Below, piece after piece: positions 8,225 to 17,669 of a stretch of DNA of 64,000 bases. The position numbers and the translations under genes were made by a program. The notes beneath the pieces are model-generated. The model saw only the letters and a list, made by a program, of their open reading frames with translations, searched no databases and had not been told where the DNA came from. The stretch is taken from NCBI GenBank assembly GCA_002335425.1, contig DDCB01000017.1, forward strand, positions 128,340 to 192,339. The letters are read 5' to 3'. Each line of letters starts with the position of its first letter. Position 1 is the first letter of the stretch. The stretch is from Chthonomonas sp. UBA2017. GTDB taxonomy: Bacteria > Armatimonadota > Fimbriimonadia > Fimbriimonadales > Fimbriimonadaceae.

Positions 8225-10180
8225 ATGGCCAAAGCGTTCTTTGTCACGACCCCGATCTACTATGTCAACGGCGATCCCCATGTGGGAACGACCCTGACGA
8301 CGGTTGTGGCCGACGTCGTCGCTCGATACCATCGCGCCCGCGGAGAAAAGGTCGTCTATCTGACGGGGACGGACGAGAATGGGACGAAGGTCGCCGAAGC
8401 GGCCGCTTCCCAAGGCAAGACCGCCCAAGAGTGGGTGGACTTCATGAGCCAAAAGTTCATCGACGTCTTCGACCAGATGAACGTGTCCGCTGATGTCTTC
8501 ATGCGGACGACTTCGGAGCAACACCATCGAACGGTGCAGGCCCTTTTCAGCAAACTCCAAGAGAACGGACACATCTACCTGGACAAGTACTCAGGTTGGT
8601 ACGACGTCTCGTCGGAGTCGTTCGTTCGCGAGTCTGACCTTGTGGACGGCAAGAGTCCGGAGGGCAATGAGGTCCGATGGGTCGAGGAAGAGAATTGGTT
8701 CTTTCGGCTGAGCGCGTTCGGGGAGCCTCTACTCAGACACGCGGAGGCAAACCCTGAATTCTGGATGCCCGAGTCCCGAAGGAATGAAGTCGTCAGCTTT
8801 GTTCGTTCGGGCCTGCGAGACATGTGCGTGACTCGGGCCAATTCCGGCTGGGGAATCCCGGTGCCGGGCGATTCGAGCAAGGTGATTTACGTCTGGTTTG
8901 ACGCGCTGATCAACTACCTGAGCGCGAGCGGCTGGCCCGATAACCCAGACTGGGAGGAGCTCTGGCCGGCGGACGTTCACCTGATGGCCAAGGAGATTTT
9001 TACTCGGTTTCACGCGACGCTCTGGCCCGCGATGCTCATGGGGGCGGAGCTGCCGCTTCCTCGGCAGATCGTCGCCCACGGTTGGTTCAATTTTGGCGAC
9101 GAAAAGATGAGCAAGAGCAAGGGGAACGTCATTGAGCCCTTGGAGCTGGCGGACGAGATCGTTTTCAAGACGTCGGCCCGACCAGAGATTGCCCGCGATG
9201 CGGTTCGACACGCCCTGATCGCCTTGATGCCCTACGAAGGCGACTCGAACTTCACTCGCGACGAAGTGGATCGGCGATACAACGCCGACCTGGCGAACGA
9301 TCTGGGCAACGCCCTCAACCGGACCCTGGCGATGATGCACAAGTTCGTTGACGGCGAGATCCAATCGGCTCTGCCGCTTCCCATCGCGGTGGAGCAAGTC
9401 ACTCGGGCCAAGCAGGCGTTCGAGCAAGCCATGGCGGAATTTCGCGTGAATTCCGCGCTGGAGGCGGCCCTCGAACTCCCTAGATTTCTGAACAAGTTTA
9501 TCGACGACCACAAGCCGTGGGACCTGGCGAAGAACCAAGACCCGTCGCTCGCAGGAGTGATGAACTCGATGATCTTCATGCTCCAAGCGGCGGCCACGCT
9601 CCTCGATCCGGTGATGCCGACCGCCTGCGCCGAGATTCGCCGCCAACTTGCCGGCAAGCCGACGCCGCCTTTGGCGTGGGAGAGCATGGATCAACCCGCC
9701 ACTCTCATCGCCGGAGTCAAAGTGGCCACGCCCGAACCGATTTTCCCTCGAATCGACCCCAAGAAGAAAGCCGAAATGGAAGCGACCCAGAAACCGACCC
9801 CCGAGCCTGTTGCCGCCCCCGAAAAACCGAAGAAAGCCAAGTTTGAGCCGCCGGAATCGATCACGATCGAGGACTTTATGAAGGTCAGCCTCAAGGTGGC
9901 CCGAGTCTTGGAAGCTGAGCCCGTCGAAGGGAGCTCGAAGTTATTGAAGCTTCAAGTGATGATCGGAGAAGAGAAGCGACAGATTCTCGCTGGAATCCAG
10001 AAGAACTACACGCCGATGGACCTCATTGGTCGGCAGGTGATTGTGGTGGCTAACTTAAAACCGGCCAAGCTCATGGGCCTGGAATCGCAAGGCATGGTCC
10101 TGGCCGCCGACGGCCCCGAGGGCTCGGCCATCTTGTTGCAACCCGAAAGCGAAGCGCCGGAAGGGACGTCGGTCCACTGA
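8225..10180 (+). CDS. metG: Methionyl-tRNA synthetase with C-terminal tRNA-binding domain
   Basis: 651 residues from ATG 8225, with TTAGAGGGA immediately upstream. The class I signatures are present: the HIGH motif variant HVGT at residue 19 (PIYYVNGDPHVGTT) and KMSKSKGN at about 295. The connective-peptide region reads SGWYDVSSESFVRE, without the CxxC pairs of zinc-binding forms, so this is a zinc-knuckle-less MetRS. A Lys/Pro-rich linker leads to a Trbp111/EMAP-like domain (about 545-651; SLKVARVLEAEPVEGSSKLL, SQGMVLAA), used for dimerisation and tRNA binding. It charges tRNA-Met in the cytoplasm. It is divergent from the tricorn protease across a 125-bp shared upstream region. Confidence 0.95.
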   Translation: MAKAFFVTTPIYYVNGDPHVGTTLTTVVADVVARYHRARGEKVVYLTGTDENGTKVAEAAASQGKTAQEWVDFMSQKFIDVFDQMNVSADVFMRTTSEQHHRTVQALFSKLQENGHIYLDKYSGWYDVSSESFVRESDLVDGKSPEGNEVRWVEEENWFFRLSAFGEPLLRHAEANPEFWMPESRRNEVVSFVRSGLRDMCVTRANSGWGIPVPGDSSKVIYVWFDALINYLSASGWPDNPDWEELWPADVHLMAKEIFTRFHATLWPAMLMGAELPLPRQIVAHGWFNFGDEKMSKSKGNVIEPLELADEIVFKTSARPEIARDAVRHALIALMPYEGDSNFTRDEVDRRYNADLANDLGNALNRTLAMMHKFVDGEIQSALPLPIAVEQVTRAKQAFEQAMAEFRVNSALEAALELPRFLNKFIDDHKPWDLAKNQDPSLAGVMNSMIFMLQAAATLLDPVMPTACAEIRRQLAGKPTPPLAWESMDQPATLIAGVKVATPEPIFPRIDPKKKAEMEATQKPTPEPVAAPEKPKKAKFEPPESITIEDFMKVSLKVARVLEAEPVEGSSKLLKLQVMIGEEKRQILAGIQKNYTPMDLIGRQVIVVANLKPAKLMGLESQGMVLAADGPEGSAILLQPESEAPEGTSVH

Positions 10181-10325
10181 TTGACTTCGCGCGAGCAAGG
10201 TCTAAAGGCCCGGATTTTCAAGAATCCGACTGTTTGGGATGGTTCGCGCGTCTAAGAGAGTAGCAGTTATTCAACATGAAGAAACGGGTCGGATTTTTTA
10301 GTGGCGCCGAGGGGTTTGCTCTGGG

Positions 10326-11468
10326 ATGAGCGAGTTGAGCATCTTGAGCCAGCTTGGGCTGGAATGGGTTGAGCTGGATTCGGCAGGCTCGGTCGTTCGG
10401 TCATCCTTCGGAATGGAGGGTGGCTCGGAGCAGCTTCGGACTTCGACCGAACTGAACAAGGCCCTCGAACTCCCGCTGCGGCCGTTCGTGATCGAAGAGA
10501 ACTTCAGCTTCCTGCACGGGCAGCGAGCACGTTGTCGCGGCCGGCAGGCCGATCCAGATCGGTTCGTGCTGGTTTTTGAACCGGTCGCTGAGCCCACACC
10601 GACTCCCACGCGGCCGCTCCTGAACCGAATTCGCGAACTTGAGTTCATCATCCACCATCTGCGCCAAGGCATCTGGAGACTCGGGCCGGATGGAACGATC
10701 CTGGAGGTCAATCCGTTCATGGCCGAATGGCTCGAAACGAGCCCGGGGCGGCTCCTGGGGCAAAAGGCGCAAGAGTATCGTCGTGAAGACCTGACGAACC
10801 TCGACGCAGCTCGGGCAGGACGTTACGAGGCCGAGTTCATCACCGCGAGCGGGCAGGTTCGCCGGGCGATTGTCACTCACGCTTCGGTTTTGGGGCCACG
10901 ACAAGAGCTGTTGGGATCGGTCGAATTGGTCACCGATATGACGGCCGAACACGCCCTGCGCCGGCAGCTCGTTCAGGAAGTCAATCGGATGCAGTCCCTC
11001 GCGCATCTCGATCCGCTCACCCAAGTGGGCAATCGCCGGGCCTTTGATCTGGCTTTGTCGAAGGCAGAGAGCGGGTCAGATCGGAACTTCGGCGTGATTT
11101 TGGTCGACTTGGATGACCTGAAGCAGATCAACGATAGCCTGGGTCATGAGGCAGGAGACCAGGCGATTCTGGCCTTCACTCAGCTCCTGAAAGATTCGGT
11201 GCGCCCAGACGATCTCGTCGCTCGACTCGGAGGGGATGAGTTCTGCATCTTGGTCCAAGGTGTCCGGCCCGAAGAGCTCGACGCGATGGGCGAGCGGATG
11301 CAGGCCAAACTGCGAGTTCGAGTTGCGGTCGAGGGCTCCGATGTTGAGTTGAGCGCGAGTGTCGGTTGGGCTCATCGGAGCCAGACCGAGCGACTCCTGA
11401 ACTCCGCCGACGCGAAGATGTACCGCACCAAACGACGCGGCCAGAAAGGTCACCCCGAACTCTTGTAG
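10326..11468 (+). CDS. PAS-GGDEF diguanylate cyclase
   Basis: 380 residues, ATG 10326 preceded by GAGGGG at a good distance. Residues 1-95 are an unassigned N-terminal region. About 100-215 is a PAS fold (LEFIIHHLRQGIWRLGPDG, LLGQKAQEYRRED). The GGDEF domain covers 225-378 with DLDDLKQINDSLGHEAGD and the intact active site GGDEF at about 301. The sequence RPDD-LVARL-GGDEF places an RxxD inhibitory site exactly five residues before the active site, so the enzyme should synthesise c-di-GMP and be product-inhibited. No membrane helix is seen, so the PAS domain probably senses a cytoplasmic signal. A 6-bp-stem hairpin (CGGATT/AATCCG, near 10213-10230) separates it from metG. Confidence 0.9.
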   Translation: MSELSILSQLGLEWVELDSAGSVVRSSFGMEGGSEQLRTSTELNKALELPLRPFVIEENFSFLHGQRARCRGRQADPDRFVLVFEPVAEPTPTPTRPLLNRIRELEFIIHHLRQGIWRLGPDGTILEVNPFMAEWLETSPGRLLGQKAQEYRREDLTNLDAARAGRYEAEFITASGQVRRAIVTHASVLGPRQELLGSVELVTDMTAEHALRRQLVQEVNRMQSLAHLDPLTQVGNRRAFDLALSKAESGSDRNFGVILVDLDDLKQINDSLGHEAGDQAILAFTQLLKDSVRPDDLVARLGGDEFCILVQGVRPEELDAMGERMQAKLRVRVAVEGSDVELSASVGWAHRSQTERLLNSADAKMYRTKRRGQKGHPELL

Positions 11469-11477
11469 ATCGGGTTC

Positions 11478-12368
11478 TTATCCTTTGCCGACTTCGGCCC
11501 AGGTGATATCTTGGTCGCCGTAGGCGTTGTAATCGATCGTCGCATAGAGTTCGGCTCGCGTGCGCATCCGGTCCATCCAACCGGCCTGGGTGCCCGTTTC
11601 AAGAAGATCGCCGTAAAACTCTTCGAGGCTCTTGAGCATCACGCGCAAGGCGGTGACCGGGAAGATCACCATGTTGTAACCGAGCTCTTGGAATCGGCTC
11701 GCCGAGATCAATGGGGTCTTCCCAAACTCGGTCATGTTGGCCAGGAGCGGCCCTTCGACCGCTGCGCGGAACTCGGCAAACTCAGCCTCGCTCTGGAGCC
11801 CTTCGGGAAAGATCGCGTCGGCTCCTGCGTCCACGTAGCGACGGGCCCGTTCGATCGAACCCGCCAAGCCTTCCAGGGCGCGGGCATCGGTCCGGGCGCA
11901 GATGATGAAACTCGAGTCGCGTTTGGCATCGACGGCCGCACGAATCTTGGACGCCATCTGTCCAGCCTCGATCACCTCTTTGCCATCCAAATGGCCGCAC
12001 CGCTTGGGGCTGACTTGATCTTCGAGGTGAATGCCCGCCAGGCCGGCTCGCTCCATTTCGATCACCGTCCGAACGGTGTTCCAAGTTTCGCCGAAGCCCG
12101 TGTCGGCATCACTCAAGATCGGGACGGGTGCCACTTGACAAATCCGAGCCGCTTGCCCGGCCAATTCGTCGAGTGTGATCAACGCGATGTCGGGCACGCC
12201 GAGCAGCGCATTGGTCGTGGCACCCCCACTGATGTAGAGTGAGCGAGCCCCTTGGCGATACGCGGCGACGGCGCTCAGGGCGTTGAAGACGCCGGGCATC
12301 ACGACGATGCCTTCGCTCATTTGACGTCGCAGCTCGGCACCGGGCGAGAGGAGAGGGGCTTGGATCAT
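11478..12368 (-). CDS. prpB: Methylisocitrate lyase / PEP mutase family enzyme
   Basis: 296 residues from ATG 12368; a TTG start at 12419 would add 17 residues but would overlap the divergent gene. Family motifs are clear: SDADTGFGE (metal and substrate binding, about residue 85), EDQVSPKRCGHLDGK with the catalytic KRCGH loop (about 122-126), ARTDA and LANMTEFGKTP. KRCGH followed by LDGKEV, with NMTEFG, points to 2-methylisocitrate lyase (cleaving methylisocitrate to pyruvate and succinate) rather than PEP mutase. No other methylcitrate-cycle genes are nearby, so carboxyvinyl-carboxyphosphonate-type relatives cannot be excluded. It is convergent with the diguanylate cyclase and divergent from the TPR glycosyltransferase, with only 50 bp between starts. 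Confidence 0.8.
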   Translation of the reverse strand: MIQAPLLSPGAELRRQMSEGIVVMPGVFNALSAVAAYRQGARSLYISGGATTNALLGVPDIALITLDELAGQAARICQVAPVPILSDADTGFGETWNTVRTVIEMERAGLAGIHLEDQVSPKRCGHLDGKEVIEAGQMASKIRAAVDAKRDSSFIICARTDARALEGLAGSIERARRYVDAGADAIFPEGLQSEAEFAEFRAAVEGPLLANMTEFGKTPLISASRFQELGYNMVIFPVTALRVMLKSLEEFYGDLLETGTQAGWMDRMRTRAELYATIDYNAYGDQDITWAEVGKG

Positions 12369-12418
12369 CTCTTTCAACGTACCCGACCTCGGCCCGTTTT
12401 CGGAGAAAATAGACGACA

Positions 12419-14173
12419 ATGACCGACCCGATCCAAATTGCCGATGAAGCGCGGCTTCTGATTCAGCGGAACCAACATGACGCTGCGCTCAAGCTGTTGG
12501 TGCGAGCTCGGCAGAAGTTCCCGAAGGACCCGGAGCTGGCTTATCGACTCGGCGTCGTCTTGATGGAGACCGGCAGGACTCCAGAAGCCTTGCGTTTGGC
12601 CCAAGACCACGTTCGTGGGAATCCGAATCATTACGACCTGAATTACCTCTTGGGCCGGGCCCAAATGGCGAATCAGGACCATGCATCCGCCCGGCAGACG
12701 TTTCTACATTGCAGTCAACTGGAGCCTGAAAGTCCGGCGGTTTGGATCAGCCTCTCCGGAGCGCAATGGATGTTGGGGCAGGCCGACGAATCGATGGCGT
12801 CGCTCGAACACGCGGTTCAGTTGGCCCCGGAGAACAAAGATGCGGTCGTCCACCTCAATCGGCGAAGGCTGGATTTTGGGCTTTGCGAAGATGCGCTGAA
12901 CGGGATGATCGAGGCGTATCATCGGGGGCTCCGCGACGAGAACTTTATGAGCCTCTTACTGCTGGGGCTTCACTATCCGCACGGGGTCTCCCCCGAGGAG
13001 ATTTGGGAATGGCATCAGAAGTTCGGCGAGATCATGCGACCGAGGGTTCGTGAGCTTCGATGGGACGGCCTTCGCGATCCCGATCGACCCTTGCGGATCG
13101 GCTGGCTGACGCACGACTTTTATCGCCATTCGGTGACGTTCTTTCTCCGGCCCATCTTGGAGCATCTGCCTTCGGATGAGTTTGAGCATACGGTCTATCA
13201 CTACCCGCTGAAAACTGACGCCACGACCGAAGAGCTGAAAAAGAAGGTGAAGAGATATCGCCTGCTCGACCGGGTGCACGTCGTCGACTTGGCCCAGATG
13301 ATCCAGAACGACCAGATCGACGTCTTGGTGGACCTGATGGGGCACACCCGGCTGGGCTCGTTCAGTTTGTTTCCACTGCGCCCAGCCCCGGTCTCGATCT
13401 CCATGATCGGATATCCGGATACGACTGGGGTGCCGGGGGTCGATTACCGCTTGGTGGACTCCATCACCGATCCTCCCGGTTCTGAGCGATTTGCATCCGA
13501 GACTCTTGTTCGAATGCCTGAGTGCTTCTTGTGCTTTGCGCCGCCGCCGGACGTCCCCGAGCCCCAACAAAATCGAACCGGGCCGATCACTTTCGGCAGC
13601 TTTAACGCGATCTTCAAGCTCAATCGAGTGGTCCTCAACACGTGGGCGTCGATCTTGGCGTCTGCTCCGGATTCCCGGATGCTCATCAAGGCCCGCGGGT
13701 TGGAAGTGGATCCCATTCGAGATCGACTTTGGGCGGTTTTTCGCGATCACGGAGTCAGCCCAGATCGAGTCGAACTCCGGGGATTCGAAGCCGACGCCAT
13801 CGACCATTTGCGACTCTATGATGAGGTCGATCTGGTTCTGGACTCTTTCCCCTACAACGGGACGACCACGACCTGCGAAGCGCTCATGATGGGCGTTCCC
13901 GTCCTGACGACTTGGGGAGTTCACCACGCGAGTCGGGTGAGCGCGTCGCTCCTTTCTGCGACCGGACTCGGCGAATTCATCTGTGAGAACGAGGACGAAT
14001 ATCAGGCCCGAGCGGTTGAATACGCCCGCAATCCTGCGTCGATCCGGCAGTTTCGCTCCAGCTTGCCGAGCCAGTTTCGGCAAGGCCCCGTCTGTGATGG
14101 TCCGGCTTATGCGCGAGCCTTGGCGAACGAAGTGAGAAAAATGTGGAAAACTTTCTGTATTTCTCACCCCTGA
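12419..14173 (+). CDS. TPR-containing SPINDLY-type O-GlcNAc transferase (GT41)
   Basis: 584 residues. The first 190 residues are TPR repeats (for example AALKLLVRARQKFPKDPELAYRLGVV and a second at LEPESPAVWISLSGAQ). From about 215 the GT41 catalytic region shows RIGWLTHDFYRHSVTFFLRP, DVLVDLMGHTRLGS, ISMIGYPDTTGVPGVDYRL, ITFGSFNAIFKLN and the C-terminal LDSFPYNGTTTTCEALMMGVPV. This is the SPY/O-linked N-acetylglucosamine transferase family, which attaches sugars to Ser/Thr of proteins; the bacterial substrate is unknown. A paralogue of nearly equal length lies at 23669-25447 on the other strand. The start codon follows GACAAT-like bases closely, so the mRNA leader must be short. Confidence 0.85.
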   Translation: MTDPIQIADEARLLIQRNQHDAALKLLVRARQKFPKDPELAYRLGVVLMETGRTPEALRLAQDHVRGNPNHYDLNYLLGRAQMANQDHASARQTFLHCSQLEPESPAVWISLSGAQWMLGQADESMASLEHAVQLAPENKDAVVHLNRRRLDFGLCEDALNGMIEAYHRGLRDENFMSLLLLGLHYPHGVSPEEIWEWHQKFGEIMRPRVRELRWDGLRDPDRPLRIGWLTHDFYRHSVTFFLRPILEHLPSDEFEHTVYHYPLKTDATTEELKKKVKRYRLLDRVHVVDLAQMIQNDQIDVLVDLMGHTRLGSFSLFPLRPAPVSISMIGYPDTTGVPGVDYRLVDSITDPPGSERFASETLVRMPECFLCFAPPPDVPEPQQNRTGPITFGSFNAIFKLNRVVLNTWASILASAPDSRMLIKARGLEVDPIRDRLWAVFRDHGVSPDRVELRGFEADAIDHLRLYDEVDLVLDSFPYNGTTTTCEALMMGVPVLTTWGVHHASRVSASLLSATGLGEFICENEDEYQARAVEYARNPASIRQFRSSLPSQFRQGPVCDGPAYARALANEVRKMWKTFCISHP

Positions 14174-14191
14174 AGTGCATCATACGTATAC

Positions 14192-14197
14192 TATAAT
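14192..14197 (+). promoter_or_regulatory. -10 box TATAAT of a near-leaderless promoter for sbcD
   Basis: A perfect TATAAT ends 9 bases before the ATG at 14207, so transcription should start about 3 bases before the start codon. The upstream -35 is weak (CTGAAG-like at 14170-14175, 16-bp spacer). No Shine-Dalgarno fits between. This indicates a leaderless or nearly leaderless transcript for the exonuclease genes. Confidence 0.55.
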
Positions 14198-14206
14198 GAG
14201 ACAAGC

Positions 14207-15337
14207 ATGGCCACTCTTGCCCATCTGAGTGATACGCATCTGGGTTTCCGAGCCTACGGCCGGGTGACTTCGGAGGGGATTAACCAGCGAGAGGCAGATG
14301 TCTTGGCGACATTTGAGGCGACCTTAGAGGCCATCTTAGCGAGGAATCCGGACGTGGTGCTGCACACCGGCGACGTGTTTCACCAAGTCCGGCCAACCAA
14401 TCACACCATTGTCCAGGCTCAACGGGCGCTCATTCAGTTCCAACTGAGGCGTCAGGGCAAGCCGTTCCTCATGGTGGGAGGCAATCACGAAACGCCCCGG
14501 ACGGTCGATTCGGGCTCGATCTTGCGGCTCTTCGAGTCGATCCCGGGACTGCATGTCGCGGCGCTCGAGCCGATGCGAATCGAGTTGAAGGAGCTCGATC
14601 TCGAGGCCTTGTTGGTTCCGACCCGCGCCTTGGAGCGAGACGAAGAGATTCGGTGGGAGCCGGTCTTGGGGTGCTCGATCTCGATCTTGGGGCTGCATGG
14701 GATGGTGAGTGAGGCCCTCCCGGACCATGCCCATCTGAGCATCTTCGAGACCCAGCCCGATCGATGGACGTACGTTGGGCTGGGAGACTATCACGTTCGC
14801 AAGAAGTTTGCCGCGAACTGTGCCTATCCGGGCTCGACCGATTACACGTCCAGCAATGTCTGGGAAGAGTCGACGACCCCCAAGGGCTGGATTTGGTTCG
14901 ACACAGACTTCGGCGAGATCGAGTTCGTGCCCACCCAGCCCCGCCCCGTGCTGGACCTGCCCCGGATTCAAGCAGATGGATTGAGCGGCGAAGAGTTGAC
15001 GGCGAAACTGCTTCAAAACGCCGAATGGGATGAATCTCTGCGGCCGATCGTGCGGCAAGTCGTCGAAAACGTTTCGCTCGGATGCCGGATGGGACTCACT
15101 CGGCGAGAGGTGCAAGCGCTCCAGAAAAGGGCGCTGCATTATCAGCTCGACCTGCGAAAGGCGGCGTCTGAGTCGATGGTGAGTTCCGGGGAGGCGTTTG
15201 GCAGCCTGGAGACGGAGTGGGCGCACCACATCCAGGCCCAGGCGTGGGAGTCGGACATCGAAGCTGAGACCCTGATTCAGTTGGGTCGCGATCTTCTCAG
15301 GAGGGCTGGCCATGAAATTGAAGAGACTGAGGCTTGA
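14207..15337 (+). CDS. sbcD: SbcD-type DNA repair nuclease subunit (Mre11-like metallophosphoesterase)
   Basis: 376 residues. The metallophosphoesterase motifs are in order: LAHLSDTHLG (7-14), HTGDVFHQVRPTN (about 53-65), VGGNHETPR (about 90-98), GLHGMVSE and LGDYHVRKK. These residues bind the two Mn ions used for nuclease activity. The C-terminal third is a capping region. It overlaps the downstream sbcC gene by 26 bp, the usual arrangement for the SbcCD/Mre11-Rad50 complex that opens hairpins and processes double-strand ends. Transcription appears to start right at the ATG. Confidence 0.85.
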   Translation: MATLAHLSDTHLGFRAYGRVTSEGINQREADVLATFEATLEAILARNPDVVLHTGDVFHQVRPTNHTIVQAQRALIQFQLRRQGKPFLMVGGNHETPRTVDSGSILRLFESIPGLHVAALEPMRIELKELDLEALLVPTRALERDEEIRWEPVLGCSISILGLHGMVSEALPDHAHLSIFETQPDRWTYVGLGDYHVRKKFAANCAYPGSTDYTSSNVWEESTTPKGWIWFDTDFGEIEFVPTQPRPVLDLPRIQADGLSGEELTAKLLQNAEWDESLRPIVRQVVENVSLGCRMGLTRREVQALQKRALHYQLDLRKAASESMVSSGEAFGSLETEWAHHIQAQAWESDIEAETLIQLGRDLLRRAGHEIEETEA

Positions 15338-17660
15338 GAATTTTCGTCAGCATCGCGCGACAGAGATCTTTTTTGAAGAAGGCATGACCGCGATCCTCGG
15401 CACGAACGGCTCGGGGAAGACGACGCTCCTGGAGGCGATCGGATACGCGCTTTTTAACAAGCAGCGGGGGAATCAGGACTCCCTCATTCCCGATGGAGAG
15501 CCGGAGGCGAAGCCCGCGGTCGAGCTCGACTTCTCGCTCGGTGAGCGTCACTTTGAGCTGCGACGCGGCGCGAAAGTTTGGCTACGCGAGGTGGAAGGGG
15601 GCGAGACGCGGACGATTGCCGAAAACAGCAAGCCGGTCGAAGCGGCGGTGCGCCGCCTGGTCGGGATGACTTACAAGCACTTCATCAACAGCTTTTGCGC
15701 TCAGCAAAAGGGGCTGGCCTTTTTGGGGGGAGAAAGCGACGACAGTCGCCAAAAGGAGATCGCCCGGATGCTGCGGTTGGATCGACTAGATCAAGCGGCC
15801 AAAATCGCCAAGGACACCGCAAACGATCTCAGCCGGAAAGTCGAGGGGATGGAGAAAACCGCCAGCAGCGTTGAAGAGACGGCCCAAGAGATGAAGGACG
15901 CCGAGATGGCCCTTGACCAAGAGAAACAACTTCAAGCCGGAGCAACGAAGGAGCTTGAGGCGCTCAAGAAGAAGCAGGCCGATCTCGCACCCCAGCAAGC
16001 CCGAATCCAGGAGTATTTCAACCTGGTGGAGCAGCAGAAGGAGCTTCGCCTCCACGGGAAAGAAGCTCGAGCGAAGCGCGACGGCCTGGAGGAACAAGTC
16101 CAAGCCTTGACCGCAGACGAGAATCGAAGAATTGAGATTCAGGAGAAGTTTGATCAGTATCAGAAGCTCGCCAAGCAGCTGAGCGAGCAGAATGCGCTGC
16201 GCGCCCTCGACGCAGAAGAGCAGAAGAACAACGCCCGGCGAGACCTCCTTCAGGATCAAATCAAGACGAAGGAGAAAGAACGACCTGCTCCCCCGGCCCG
16301 GACCCTCGCGGAGTTGCAAGCCGAGGTTCACGACCGCTCCGACAAGCACCAGAAGGCGGTTGAGGCTCATGCGAAGGCGAAGCTCCAGCTTGAAACCGAG
16401 CTCAGCATCGCACGGAGCCAACAACAGGCATTGAAGCAGCAGCTCGATCAGGACCAAGAGTGGATTGACAAGGGCCAGTGCCCGACCTGCGAGCAGCCGA
16501 TCGGTCCGGACTTTGCCAAGAAATTCCAGTCAAAGCAAAACCAGGGCCAGGAACTCGCCCGCCAAATTGAAGGCCTGGAGCAGAAAAAGAAGGCCGCAGA
16601 AGCAGAGCCAGCGGAGATCCTGGAGCTGAAGAAGGACCTCGAGGAAGCAATCAAGGCCGAGCAGCAAGCCGCAAAACATCAGATGTGGTTCGAAGAGATT
16701 GAGGCATTGCGGGATCAGCTCAAGCAACTCCCTGCGCCGAGTTCTTCCCAGAGTCGTTACGACCCAGAACTCGTCGCCCGGATCCAAAGCGAGCTTCCAT
16801 CGCTGGAGGCGATCCATACAGAGTACGTGCAGATCCAGGGCCGGACCGCCCGAGCCGACGAGTTGCGCAAGAACCTTATGCAGGCAGAAGGGAGTTTTCA
16901 GAAGCTCAAAGAGAAGGCCCAAGTCCTCCAAAAACAGCTCGACGAACTCGGCTGGGTCAGCAAGGACGAGGTCGAAGAGGCCCAGAGGAGGCTCATCGAA
17001 CTGGATGCTCGGATCGGCCAAGAGCAGGCCAAGCTCGACGTTCAGGCGCGGTCTTTGAAGAGTCTGTCAGATCGACTCGAAAAGGCCCGCCAAGCGCAGC
17101 TCAACGCCCAGAATCACGCCGCGGAAATCCGAGCTGAGCGCCGAATGGCCCGGCACTACACGCTCGTCGCGAAGGGTTTGGCGGCGTTGCGAAAGGAGCT
17201 CAACAATCGCTTGGTTCCCGACCTGCAGGCGCGAGCGTCGGACCACCTCAGTCGGCTCAGCGATGGTCGTTACTCTGAGCTTCGACTCGACGCCAAGTTT
17301 AGCCCGACTGTCTTAGACGACGACTTTGAGAAGGCCGTCCTTTCTGGCGGAGAGGAGGACATCGTGGCCTTGGCGCTTCGGCTGGCGCTGAGTGAGCTGA
17401 TCCAAGAGCGGGTTGGCCAGCCGATGAGCCTCTTGATCTTGGATGAAGTCTTCGGGAGCCTCGATGAGTCTCGCCGGGTGGCGGTCTTGAATCTACTCTC
17501 GGCGATGAAGGGCACGTTCTCCCAAATTCTGGTGATCAGCCACATCGACGAGATTCACCAGGTCGCGGATCAGTGCTTGTACGTCCAGCTCGACCTGGCG
17601 GAGCGGCGCTCGTCGGTGTCAGATCAGCCTCCCGGCTTTGTATCGGCCGGGCTCGGGTAA
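15312..17660 (+). CDS. sbcC: SbcC-type ATPase (Rad50-like, zinc hook)
   Basis: 782 residues, start overlapping sbcD by 26 bp and preceded by TCAGGAGGG. Walker A GTNGSGKTT lies at about 30-38. Long coiled coils (about 165-385 and 410-630) flank the zinc hook CPTCEQPIG at about 391, whose CxxC joins two subunits. The ABC signature LSGGEEDIVALALRLALSEL is at about 676 and Walker B LLILDEVFGSLD at about 707. At 782 residues it is shorter than E. coli SbcC (1048), closer to archaeal Rad50. It forms the ATP-driven clamp of the SbcCD nuclease. It is followed after 9 bp by the tRNA-Sec gene. Confidence 0.9.
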   Translation: MKLKRLRLENFRQHRATEIFFEEGMTAILGTNGSGKTTLLEAIGYALFNKQRGNQDSLIPDGEPEAKPAVELDFSLGERHFELRRGAKVWLREVEGGETRTIAENSKPVEAAVRRLVGMTYKHFINSFCAQQKGLAFLGGESDDSRQKEIARMLRLDRLDQAAKIAKDTANDLSRKVEGMEKTASSVEETAQEMKDAEMALDQEKQLQAGATKELEALKKKQADLAPQQARIQEYFNLVEQQKELRLHGKEARAKRDGLEEQVQALTADENRRIEIQEKFDQYQKLAKQLSEQNALRALDAEEQKNNARRDLLQDQIKTKEKERPAPPARTLAELQAEVHDRSDKHQKAVEAHAKAKLQLETELSIARSQQQALKQQLDQDQEWIDKGQCPTCEQPIGPDFAKKFQSKQNQGQELARQIEGLEQKKKAAEAEPAEILELKKDLEEAIKAEQQAAKHQMWFEEIEALRDQLKQLPAPSSSQSRYDPELVARIQSELPSLEAIHTEYVQIQGRTARADELRKNLMQAEGSFQKLKEKAQVLQKQLDELGWVSKDEVEEAQRRLIELDARIGQEQAKLDVQARSLKSLSDRLEKARQAQLNAQNHAAEIRAERRMARHYTLVAKGLAALRKELNNRLVPDLQARASDHLSRLSDGRYSELRLDAKFSPTVLDDDFEKAVLSGGEEDIVALALRLALSELIQERVGQPMSLLILDEVFGSLDESRRVAVLNLLSAMKGTFSQILVISHIDEIHQVADQCLYVQLDLAERRSSVSDQPPGFVSAGLG

Positions 17661-17669
17661 CCTTCAGAT

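Noticed and set aside
10276..10302. Eight-codon open frame (MKKRVGFF) before the diguanylate cyclase, as a leader peptide
   Set aside because: No ribosome site and no attenuator-like pair of hairpins around it.
12956..14167. 403-residue minus-strand open frame opposite the first GT41 gene
   Set aside because: The plus strand carries all GT41 motifs; the antisense frame shows none.
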